Made by a program: the position numbers and the translations under genes. From contig JAJYLT010000010.1 of assembly GCA_021787565.1 (NCBI GenBank), positions 31,011-95,010 on the forward strand: a stretch of DNA of 64,000 bases, given 5' to 3'. Under the pieces are notes generated by a model that was not told where the DNA came from, ran no database searches, and saw nothing but the letters and a program-made list of their open reading frames with translations. Source of the stretch: Acidobacteriota bacterium (lineage in GTDB: Bacteria > Acidobacteriota > UBA4820 > DSQY01). Of the stretch, positions 19,257 to 27,624 are shown piece after piece. Position 1 is the stretch's first letter. Each line of letters opens with the position of its first letter.

Positions 19257-20650
19257 AAACCGATCGGGCGCCTCGCATCGTGGTGGCCGGACTGGGCGGC
19301 GACTCCGGGAAAACCCTCCTCTCACTCGGTCTGCTCCTGTCCTTCCGGCGGGCCGGCCGGGAGGTGGCGGCCTTCAAGAAGGGGCCCGATTACATCGACG
19401 CGGCCTGGCTCTCCTGGGCCTCGGGCCGACCGGCCCGAAATCTGGACAGCTACCTCATGGGATTCGACGTCGCGACCGACTCCTTCTGCCGCCACGCCGC
19501 CCGCGGAGGCCTGAATGTGATCGAGGGGAACCGGGGGCTCTACGACGGGGTCGATTCGGCCGGAACGCACAGCACGGCGGAGTTGGCCAAGGCCATACAA
19601 GCTCCGGTGATCCTGGTCGTCAACGCGACCAAGGTCACGCGCACCGCGGCCGCCTACGTGCTGGGCTGCCAGGCCATGGACCCCGCCGTCCCTCTCGCCG
19701 GGGTCGTGCTGAACCAGGTGGCCGGCAAGCGCCACGAGGCGGTCCTCCGCCAGGCCATCGAGGAGACCTGCGGGATCCCCGTCCTGGGCGTGCTGCCCCG
19801 CGCGCCGGGGGAGGCCGTGCTCCCCGGACGGCACCTGGGACTCGTGACCCCCAGCGAGCATCCCCGCATCGGCGAATTGGAGAGAAACCTGTTGTCGCTT
19901 CTGGAAGGCCACCTCGACCTGGACCGGCTCGCGGCCGTCGCCGCGGCTGCCCCTCCCCTGCCCGTTCCCCTGCCCTCCGCGCGCCATCCAGGCGGGTCGG
20001 GGGGGGTGAAGATAGGGTACGTTCAGGATTCGGCCTTCACCTTCTACTATCCCGAGAACCTCGAGTCTCTCGAACGGGGCGGTGCCCAACTGGTCCCCGT
20101 CTCGGCCCTTCGCGACCAGGCCCTTCCTCCGGGGCTCCAGGCCCTCTACATCGGTGGAGGCTTCCCCGAGACGCACGGTGCCGCCCTGGGAGAGAACGTC
20201 AGCTTCCTCGCTTCCGTGCGGCAGGCCGCCGGGAGGGGACTGCCCATCTACGCGGAGTGCGGCGGGCTCATGTTCCTGTCCCAGGCCCTCCACTGGCAGG
20301 GCGGGCGCTACCCGATGGCGGGGGTGCTTCCCTTCGAGGTGGAGGTGACGGCCAGGCCGCAAGGCCACGGTTACGCCGAACTGGAGGTGGACAAGGACAA
20401 CCCGTTCTTTGCACCGGGGACCCGCCTGAAGGGCCATGAATTCCACTATTCGAGGATCCTTGCGCCCGGAACCCCTCCTCCAACGGCTTGCTCCGTCAAG
20501 CGGGGAACGGGCATCCTGGCCGGTCGTGACGGCGTGGTGGTGGGCCGCGTATGGGCCAGCTACACCCACCTGCACGCCCTGGCCACTCCGGAGTGGACCA
20601 ATTCGTTACTCTCGATCGCTGGTGATTTCGCCCACCACTGTAGCAGCTAA
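19253..20650 (+). CDS. Cobyrinate a,c-diamide synthase family protein; possible siroheme amidase (DsrN-type)
   Basis: P-loop GGDSGKT; FKKGPDYIDAAW; EGNRGLYDGVDSAGTHSTAELAKAI; glutamine amidotransferase YAECGG; adjacent to sat. Confidence 0.75.
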   Translation: MKTDRAPRIVVAGLGGDSGKTLLSLGLLLSFRRAGREVAAFKKGPDYIDAAWLSWASGRPARNLDSYLMGFDVATDSFCRHAARGGLNVIEGNRGLYDGVDSAGTHSTAELAKAIQAPVILVVNATKVTRTAAAYVLGCQAMDPAVPLAGVVLNQVAGKRHEAVLRQAIEETCGIPVLGVLPRAPGEAVLPGRHLGLVTPSEHPRIGELERNLLSLLEGHLDLDRLAAVAAAAPPLPVPLPSARHPGGSGGVKIGYVQDSAFTFYYPENLESLERGGAQLVPVSALRDQALPPGLQALYIGGGFPETHGAALGENVSFLASVRQAAGRGLPIYAECGGLMFLSQALHWQGGRYPMAGVLPFEVEVTARPQGHGYAELEVDKDNPFFAPGTRLKGHEFHYSRILAPGTPPPTACSVKRGTGILAGRDGVVVGRVWASYTHLHALATPEWTNSLLSIAGDFAHHCSS

Positions 20651-20889
20651 TCTATCAGTGGTTAGAGGGATGCAGAAAAGTGGTGCGAGCCATTTGACAC
20701 ATTCCACCCGGTCAGTGCCCGCGTTGGGTAACTACCCCAACGTGGGAACCCTATGATTGGAGACGGAGAACGGCTGTAGGGCCTTAAGGGCCATGTCAGG
20801 CCCTAGCGAAGGGGGCTCCGCACCATGCCGCCCGTGGCGGCGATCGTTCGCAAAGGACCGGCCGAGGCCAACTATCGAGGAGGTTGTCG

Positions 20890-22161
20890 ATGAGCAAACT
20901 GGTACCCCCGCACGGCAGTAAAGAACTCAAGTGCCTTCTGCTCGAAGGACGGGCCAAGGAAGACGAGATCAAGAAGGCCCAGGGCCTGAAGAGGGTTCCC
21001 ATCACCAGCCGCGAGACCGGCGACCTGATCATGATGGGTATCGGCGGCTTCACGCCCCTCGATGGCTTCATGGGCCAGGCCGACTGGAAGGGCGTCTGCG
21101 ACGAGTACAAGATGCCCAGCAAGAACGGCCTCTTCTGGCCCATCCCCATCACCCTCTCGGCGACCAAGGCCCTGGCCGATTCCATCGGTCCCAACGAGGA
21201 AGTGGCTCTCTGGGACACGGAGACCGACACGCTCATGGCCACCATGAAGGTGACCGAGAAGTACACCATCGACAAGGCCTACGAGTGCCAGAAGGTTTTC
21301 AAGACGACCGACATGGCCCACCCCGGCGTGAAGATGGTCATGGACCAGGCCGACGTCAACCTGGCCGGCCCCGTCAAGGTGCTCTCCGAGTCCTACTTCC
21401 CCGAGCAGTTCAAGGGCCTCTACCAGCGCCCCGCCGAATCCCGCAAGATGTTCGAAGAGCGCGGGTGGAACACGGTGGCCGCCCTCCAGCTCCGCAACCC
21501 CATGCACGGCTCCCACGCCTACCTGGCCTGGATCGCCATCGAGGTCTGCGACGGCGTTTACATCCACCAGCTCGTGGGCAAGCTCAAGCCCGGCGACATT
21601 CCGGCCGACGTCCGCGTGAAGGCCATCGACGCCCTGGTCAACAAGTACTTCCGCAAGGAGCGCGTGGCCATGGCCGGCTACCCCCTCGACATGCGGTACG
21701 CCGGACCCCGCGAGGCTCTGCTCCACGCCGTGTTCCGGCAGAACTACGGCTGCTCCCACCTCATCGTGGGACGCGACCACGCCGGCGTGGGCGATTACTA
21801 CGGCCCCTTCGACGCCCAGAAGATCTTCCTCGAGATCCCGCCCGACGCCCTCCAGCTCAAGCCCCTCTGCATGGACTGGACTTTCTACTGCTACGAGTGC
21901 GGCACCATGGCCTCCATGAAGACCTGCCCGCACGAGAGCAAGGCCGTCATCGACGACGAGGGCAACTACAAGGGCGGCGCCAGGCTCCTGCTCTCCGGCA
22001 CCCTCCTCCGCAAGCTCATGAGCGAAGGCAAGCCCGTCCCGAAGGAGTTCTCCAAGCCCGAGGTCATCGCCGTTCTGAAGGAGTACTACGACCACCTCGA
22101 AGAGAAGGTGGAAGTGAAGCTTCACGGCGCGGCCACGGGAGACGCCAACAAGAAGCGCTAG
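20890..22161 (+). CDS. sat: Sulfate adenylyltransferase (ATP sulfurylase), dissimilatory-type
   Basis: [47 protein letters not shown]; Zn-type CYEC...CPH; SD GAGGAGG upstream. Confidence 0.93.
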   Translation: MSKLVPPHGSKELKCLLLEGRAKEDEIKKAQGLKRVPITSRETGDLIMMGIGGFTPLDGFMGQADWKGVCDEYKMPSKNGLFWPIPITLSATKALADSIGPNEEVALWDTETDTLMATMKVTEKYTIDKAYECQKVFKTTDMAHPGVKMVMDQADVNLAGPVKVLSESYFPEQFKGLYQRPAESRKMFEERGWNTVAALQLRNPMHGSHAYLAWIAIEVCDGVYIHQLVGKLKPGDIPADVRVKAIDALVNKYFRKERVAMAGYPLDMRYAGPREALLHAVFRQNYGCSHLIVGRDHAGVGDYYGPFDAQKIFLEIPPDALQLKPLCMDWTFYCYECGTMASMKTCPHESKAVIDDEGNYKGGARLLLSGTLLRKLMSEGKPVPKEFSKPEVIAVLKEYYDHLEEKVEVKLHGAATGDANKKR

Positions 22162-22188
22162 ACGGCTCTTAAGAATCACGGGGGGATC

Positions 22189-22219
22189 GCCGGGGCCTTC
22201 GGGCCCCGGCTTTCTTCTT
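22189..22219 (+). terminator. Rho-independent terminator of sat
   Basis: GCCGGGGCC TTCG GGCCCCGGC TTTCTTCTT. Confidence 0.92.
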
Positions 22220-22258
22220 GGTGGGCGGTGCAAGTTGGAGGGTGAAGGGGGCACCGGC

Positions 22259-23089
22259 TCACTCACCGGCCAGGCGGCTCAATTCCGCGAGGGGCACGGC
22301 TTCGATCACCACTCCCGCCTGGACCCGGCCCATCCGATCGAGCGCGCGCTGCAGGTCCCTGTCCACCGCCCCTTGCTCCGGAGCCGCCTTCGCCGCCCTA
22401 GCCCCCAACTCCGCCGCCGCGCGAGCGACCACGGGATCCAGAGGCAGCGGCCGCGTCACCACAAGCCCCACCAGCTTGAAATCCCGGGTCCTGAAGAGCG
22501 GTCCTCCTCCGTAACCGGAGGTGAAGGCTCCGCTCAGCACCAGCCGGGTGTCCAGGCCCCCTCCCCTCGTCACCACTCGAAGCCCCGCCACGACTCCCGA
22601 TGAGAGCAGGGGCTCGGGCGGCTGCACGCCCTCGGGAAATCCCCAGGCGTAGACGGCCTCTCCGGGGCTCACCGTCTCCGTCCCGCTCAAATCCATTCCT
22701 CCCTTGAGCTGCCGGCGGAGATAGAGCTGGGCCACGCCCATGGCGGGGTCCACCTGCATGCCCCGGATGGGAACGGGTGCGCCCAGGCTGGAGGTCACGC
22801 GGATGTCGCCCGGCCTGGACCCCGCGACGAGCGAGGCGTCCGTCAGAATGGGTCCTCTCTGGCTCAGCACCCCCGTGGCCTGTCTCCCGGTGTCCAGGTT
22901 GGTCACGAGGTAGAGGGCGCGGATCACCTCCCGGTCGGCATCTCCCACGCTCTTCAGGAGGAGCAGGGTGCTGGGGTTTTCCGGCGGCCCCTTGAGAGGG
23001 GCCACCCACCGGCGTCTCAGCCAGATCCCTCCCCACACAAACCCCACCAGCAGGGCCACCACCAGCAGCCACTTGAGCGCGTCCCGCAT
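22259..23089 (-). CDS. Membrane-anchored trypsin-fold (S1C-like) pseudo-protease
   Basis: N-terminal TM; TDAS and GYGGGPLF occupy positions of TNAH and GNSGGPL. Confidence 0.55.
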   Translation of the reverse strand: MRDALKWLLVVALLVGFVWGGIWLRRRWVAPLKGPPENPSTLLLLKSVGDADREVIRALYLVTNLDTGRQATGVLSQRGPILTDASLVAGSRPGDIRVTSSLGAPVPIRGMQVDPAMGVAQLYLRRQLKGGMDLSGTETVSPGEAVYAWGFPEGVQPPEPLLSSGVVAGLRVVTRGGGLDTRLVLSGAFTSGYGGGPLFRTRDFKLVGLVVTRPLPLDPVVARAAAELGARAAKAAPEQGAVDRDLQRALDRMGRVQAGVVIEAVPLAELSRLAGE

Positions 23090-23265
23090 GCCGTGCCTCC
23101 ATCGCCTGCGCCCCGCCGGCAGGGCCGGACCGCAGGCCTCATTCTACGCCTCCGGAGCCGGCGTTCGGCGCGGTGAGGCGGCGATCCGCGTTCCATCCGG
23201 CGGCGGACGTTGCGGCGCCCCTTCGGGCTGGTTAGAATGCAGCCATCGCGAGGGAGGCGAGCCTC

Positions 23266-23769
23266 ATGGCTAAAATCGAATCTTTCGACGTGACCACCGG
23301 CGTCGACCTGATGGAGGTCGAGAACGCCGTCAATCAGGCGCTCAAGGAGATCAGCCAGCGCTACGATTTCAAGGGGGCCAAGACGCTGTTGGAGCTCCGC
23401 AAGGCCGACCACCTGATGGTTCTGGAGGCGCCGGACGACATGAAGCTCAAGGCCATGTGGGAGATGCTCCTGGGCAAGCTGGTGCGCCGGAAGGTCCCCA
23501 CCAAGAACTGCCAACTGGAGCCCGTCCAGAAGGCCGGAGGCGACCGCGTCCGGCAGGAGATCAAGCTCGTCTCGGGGCTCGACATCGAGATCTGCCGCCG
23601 GATCGTCAAGTCCATCAAGGAGGCGAAGTTCAAGAAGGCCCAGGCCGCCATCGAGGGTGAGAAGGTCCGGATTTCGGGCCCGTCCCGCGACGAGCTTCAG
23701 GAGGTGATCGCCCACCTGAAGCAGCAGGACTTCGGCGTGGAGCTCCAGTTTGGGAACTACCGGTCGTAA
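23266..23769 (+). CDS. yajQ: YajQ family nucleotide (c-di-GMP)-binding protein
   Basis: Whole-length family motifs: SFDVTTGVDLMEVENAVNQALKEI..RYDFKG; VRISGPSRDELQEVI..LK..DFGVELQFGNYR. Confidence 0.93.
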   Translation: MAKIESFDVTTGVDLMEVENAVNQALKEISQRYDFKGAKTLLELRKADHLMVLEAPDDMKLKAMWEMLLGKLVRRKVPTKNCQLEPVQKAGGDRVRQEIKLVSGLDIEICRRIVKSIKEAKFKKAQAAIEGEKVRISGPSRDELQEVIAHLKQQDFGVELQFGNYRS

Positions 23770-23984
23770 CGCCGAGATGCCGTGACCACCGGGAGCGGCC
23801 TTCTTTCGGCATCTCCTTCTTTTCTCATCTCCCCATTCCCTCAGTGCGGGCCCCAAGTCCCGTAGAGGGCCAGGTAGGCGACGGTGTGGCGCTCTCCCCG
23901 AAGGGTCCGTCCCAGCGGCACCGCGATTTCAGGGTTGACCGGTGCGCCGGCGTGGGGTTTACTGTCCGGCTGAAGGGAGACCCC

Positions 23985-24677
23985 TTGGACCAGGAGCTGA
24001 CCCGGCGCGAGCGCGCCATCGACCGCCTGAACGTCCGCCGACAGAAGGTCCGCGAAGAGATCGCCAATGCCTTGAGCCACGGGATCGGCCTAGGGCTGGC
24101 CCTCGCGGGCCTTGCGGTCCTGGTGGTGCTGACCAGCGAGTACGGTGGAGCCTGGCGGATCTTGAGCGCCAGCGTCTACGGCGCCACGCTCCTGATCCTC
24201 TACCTGGCCTCGACCTTGTACCACGGCATCCCCAACCCACCGGTCAAGAGGATCCTCCGGGTGGCGGACCACGTAACCATCTTCTTCCTCATCGCCGGCA
24301 CCTACACCCCCTTCACGCTGGTGGCCATGCGTGGAGCCTGGGGCTGGAGCATCTTCGGCATCATCTGGGGGCTGGCGATTCTGGGGACCCTGCTCAAGCT
24401 CTTCTGGTTCAGCCGGATGCGCTTGGTCGGCCCCTTCCTCTACCTGGCCATGGGCTGGCTCATCGTGATCGGCCTCACTCCCCTTCGGGAGGGCGTGCCG
24501 GACTTGGGGCTGGCCCTCCTCGGGGCCGGTGGAATCTGCTACACGGGAGGGCTCATCTTCTTCGCCCTGGACAAGCGCTACCGCTACTTCCACCTGATCT
24601 GGCACCTCTTCGTTCTGGCCGGGAGCATCTTCCACTATTTCGCGATCCTCGTCTCCATCCTGCCCCCGAGATCGTGA
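23985..24677 (+). CDS. Hemolysin III / YqfA family membrane protein (TTG start proposed)
   Basis: EEIANALSHGIGLGLALAG, STLYHGIP, GTYTPFTL, HLIWHLFVLAGSIFHYFAI. Confidence 0.85.
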   Translation: MDQELTRRERAIDRLNVRRQKVREEIANALSHGIGLGLALAGLAVLVVLTSEYGGAWRILSASVYGATLLILYLASTLYHGIPNPPVKRILRVADHVTIFFLIAGTYTPFTLVAMRGAWGWSIFGIIWGLAILGTLLKLFWFSRMRLVGPFLYLAMGWLIVIGLTPLREGVPDLGLALLGAGGICYTGGLIFFALDKRYRYFHLIWHLFVLAGSIFHYFAILVSILPPRS

Positions 24678-24685
24678 GAATCTCG

Positions 24686-24840
24686 CTAACGCACCCGAAC
24701 CACCATCTTCCCAGTGTTTTCTCCGGAGAAGAGCCCCAGGAAAGCCTTCGGGACATTCTCGAAGCCCTCCACCACCGTCTCCCGGACCTTCACTCTCCCC
24801 TGCTCCACCCAGCTCGCCAGGCGCCGCTGGGCCTCGGGGA
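24686..24840 (-). pseudogene. 3'-terminal remnant of an NADP-dependent oxidoreductase (MDR, CurA-like)
   Basis: Minus frame PEAQRRLASWVEQGRVKVRETVVEGFENVPKAFLGLFSGENTGKMVVRVR*; upstream part missing at REPIN boundary. Confidence 0.8.
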
Positions 24841-24990
24841 CCCAAATTCCGCGATTGATTTTTCACCGTAGGAGCGCCGCCCCGGCGCGACGGGCCGTTC
24901 ACGCGACTCACCCCACGGCCACGCGTTCACCCGGATCGCGGCGAGGCGCCGCTCCTACAAAGCGGTTCCGCTTCCATCGCGGAATTGGGG
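24841..24990. repeat. REPIN-like element copy 2
   Basis: CCCAAATTCCGCGAT...ATCGCGGAATTGGGG; internal GTAGGAGCGCCGCCCCGGCGCGA and oppositely oriented GTAGGAGCGGCGCCTCGCCGCGA. Confidence 0.9.
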
Positions 24991-25488
24991 GGGGAAGCGC
25001 TCCTTGAAGTCGAAGCGCCTTTCGTAGCGCACGAAGGTGAAGGGCGGAGGGCCCGGGCGATCCGCCCGAGAGATCTCTCGGAAGAGCTCGACGGGCACCT
25101 CGGGAAAGAAGGCGTCGCCGGGATAGGCGGCGTGGACCACGGTGAGGTAGATCCGGTGGGCCAGCGGCAGGGCCTGCGCGTAGATTTCCCCGCCACCGCA
25201 CACGAAGAGATCCTCGTCCGAGCCTTCAAAGAGCGCCAGGGCGGAGGTTAGGTCGGGCAAGACCTCGGCGCCCGGCGCCTCGAAGCCCTTCCGCCTGGAG
25301 AGGACGATGGTCCGTCGCCCCGGCAGGGGAACGTTGATCGTCTCCCAGGTCTTGCGCCCGAGCAGGACGGGGTGCCCCCAGGTCGTGCGCTTGAAGAAGG
25401 GCAGGTCTTCGGGAAGGTGCCATGGGACGCGGCCGCCCTCCCCGATCACCCGGTTTTCCCCCATGGCGGCGATGAGCGAGAGGATCAT
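24955..25488 (-). CDS. folA: Dihydrofolate reductase
   Basis: MILSLIAAMGENRVIGEGGRVPWHLPEDLPFFK; LLGRKTWE; FVCGGGEIYAQAL. Confidence 0.93.
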   Translation of the reverse strand: MILSLIAAMGENRVIGEGGRVPWHLPEDLPFFKRTTWGHPVLLGRKTWETINVPLPGRRTIVLSRRKGFEAPGAEVLPDLTSALALFEGSDEDLFVCGGGEIYAQALPLAHRIYLTVVHAAYPGDAFFPEVPVELFREISRADRPGPPPFTFVRYERRFDFKERFPPQFRDGSGTAL

Positions 25489-25495
25489 CGGACCT

Positions 25496-26656
25496 TCAGC
25501 ACCGTGCGGCAGCCAAAGCCTGGCCGAGGTCGGCGAGCAGGTCGGCGGCGTCCTCGATACCCACCGAAAGGCGCACGAGACCCTCGGTCACGCCCAGCGC
25601 ATCCCGAAGCTCCTTGGGTACCGCGGCGTGCGTCATGGAGGCCGGGTGACAGGCCAGGCTCTCCACCCCGCCCAGGCTCTCGGCCAGGGTGAAGATCTCC
25701 AGGGCGTTCAGAAAGCGCCGCGCGGCCTCGAATGAGCCCAGGTCGAAGGCCACCATGGCGCCGAAGCCGCTGGACTGGCGGGCGTGGACCTCGTGCCCGG
25801 GGTGGCTGCGCAGCCCGGGGTAGTATGTCTTTTGGACCTGCCCCCTTTCCGAGAGGAACTCCGCCACGGCACGCCCGTTCTTCTCGTGCTGGCGCATCCG
25901 GACGGCAAGGGTCTTGGTGCCCCGGAGCACCAGAAAACACTCGAAGGGCGAGATCAGGCCGCCCGTGGTCTTGTGGACGAACCGCAGGCCCTCGGCCATC
26001 CCCGCATCGTTGGTCACCAGAACCCCGCCGAGGGAATCGGAGTGGCCGTTGAGGTACTTGGTCGTGGAGTGCAGGACGACATCGGCCCCCAACTCCAACG
26101 GGCGCTGGAAGACCGGGGTCATGAAGGTATTGTCGACCAGGAGCGGAATGTGGTGCCTGTGCGCGATTTCGGAGGCGGCCGCGATGTCGGTGACGGTCAT
26201 CACGGGGTTGGTGGGGGTCTCGATGTAGACCAGGCGCGTGCTGGGCCGGATGGCGGCCTCCAGCGCGCCGAGGTCCGACGTGCCGGTCCAGCCGAAATCC
26301 AGGCCGAACCGGCGAAAGATGGCCTCGAAGGCCCGGTAGACGCCGCCGTACACGTTGTCCGACACCACCACGTGGTCCCCCGCGGAGAAGAGGCCCATGA
26401 GGGCGGAGACGGCCGCCATCCCAGAGGCGAAGGCCACGGCGTGTTCGCCTCCCTCCAGGGCCGCGAGATTCGTCTCCAGGGCCGTCCGCGTGGGATTGCT
26501 CACCCGGGCATACTCGTAGCCCGTGTTCACCCCCAGCTCTGGCTGGGCGTAGGTGGAGGTGGCGTAGATGGGGGTCATGATGGCCCCCGTCATGGGATCG
26601 GGCTCCTGGCCCGCGTGAATGGCCAGAGTATCGAAGCTCCGCTTGCGTTTCATCAT
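25496..26656 (-). CDS. Cys/Met metabolism PLP enzyme (cystathionine gamma-synthase/lyase family)
   Basis: YEYARVSNPTRTALE, VHSTTKYLNGHSDSLGG PLP-lysine motif. Confidence 0.92.
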   Translation of the reverse strand: MMKRKRSFDTLAIHAGQEPDPMTGAIMTPIYATSTYAQPELGVNTGYEYARVSNPTRTALETNLAALEGGEHAVAFASGMAAVSALMGLFSAGDHVVVSDNVYGGVYRAFEAIFRRFGLDFGWTGTSDLGALEAAIRPSTRLVYIETPTNPVMTVTDIAAASEIAHRHHIPLLVDNTFMTPVFQRPLELGADVVLHSTTKYLNGHSDSLGGVLVTNDAGMAEGLRFVHKTTGGLISPFECFLVLRGTKTLAVRMRQHEKNGRAVAEFLSERGQVQKTYYPGLRSHPGHEVHARQSSGFGAMVAFDLGSFEAARRFLNALEIFTLAESLGGVESLACHPASMTHAAVPKELRDALGVTEGLVRLSVGIEDAADLLADLGQALAAARC

Positions 26657-27624
26657 CGTTCCTTCCTCGGAGGAGGCGGCTCGTCCACGACGGCCTCGCC
26701 GTCCACCCGGCCGTCGTAGGCGTATTTGTTGAGGTAGCGCTGGGAGGAGTCGGGAAGCACGGTGGCCACCCGCCTGCCCGGTCCCAGCATTCTCGCCAGC
26801 CGCTTGGCGCCCGTCACGTTGGCGGCCGAGGAGGAGGCGGCGAGGATGCCCAGCCTGCCCAGCCGGTCCACCATGGCATAGGTCTCCGTGTCCGGGATGG
26901 TGAAGACCCCGTCCACGAGGCTCCGGTCCAGCGCCTCGGGCCAGAAGCTGTTCCCGATCCCCTCCACGCGGTGCGGCGCTTCGTAGGGATGCCCCCCGAA
27001 GAGGGAGCCGGGTGGTTCCACCACGTAGCAGAGCGCCCGCGGGTTCTTCTCCTTGAGGAAGCGCGCCACGCCGGTGAAGGTCCCCCCCGATCCCGCGCCG
27101 ATGGCCGCACCGTCGATCCGCCCTTCCATCTGCTCCCACAGCTCGGCGGCGGTGGTCTCGTAGTGGATGCGCGGGTTGGCGGGGTTCTTGAACTGCTGGA
27201 GGAGGACCGCTCCCGGCGTGGCGGCGGCCATCCGCTCCGCCGCCTCGATGGCCCCGGTCATCTTCCGGTTGCCCTCGGTCACGACCAACTCCGCCCCCAG
27301 CCCCCGCACCAGGGCCATCTTCTCCGGAGCATACCCCTCGGGCATGACGACGATCACCCGGTAGCCCCGCTGCACGCCGGCCATGGCCACGCTAATGCCG
27401 GTGTTACCGGCGGTGGCTTCGATGACCGTGCCCCCCGGCGACAGGCGTCCTTCCTCTTCGGCCGCCAGAATCATGGCCAGGCCGATGCGGTCCTTCACGC
27501 TCCCGCACGGGTTGAGGTATTCCATCTTGGCGTAGATATCCGCCTCACCCTCCTCCCGGAGGGCCGCCAAGTGGATGACCGGCGTCCGCCCCACTAGCTC
27601 CAGTACGGTTTCAACGACCTTCAT
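26653..27624 (-). CDS. Cysteine synthase / cystathionine beta-synthase family
   Basis: LVGRTPVIHL, NPCGSVKDRIG, EATAGNTGISVA, GAGSGGTFTGVARFLKE; ATGA overlap with downstream gene. Confidence 0.92.
   Translation of the reverse strand: MKVVETVLELVGRTPVIHLAALREEGEADIYAKMEYLNPCGSVKDRIGLAMILAAEEEGRLSPGGTVIEATAGNTGISVAMAGVQRGYRVIVVMPEGYAPEKMALVRGLGAELVVTEGNRKMTGAIEAAERMAAATPGAVLLQQFKNPANPRIHYETTAAELWEQMEGRIDGAAIGAGSGGTFTGVARFLKEKNPRALCYVVEPPGSLFGGHPYEAPHRVEGIGNSFWPEALDRSLVDGVFTIPDTETYAMVDRLGRLGILAASSSAANVTGAKRLARMLGPGRRVATVLPDSSQRYLNKYAYDGRVDGEAVVDEPPPPRKER

Noticed and set aside
22278-22292. Possible fourth REPIN end (CTCAATTCCGCGAGG)
   Set aside because: Only an 11-bp match within a coding region; no REP hairpin or opposite terminus
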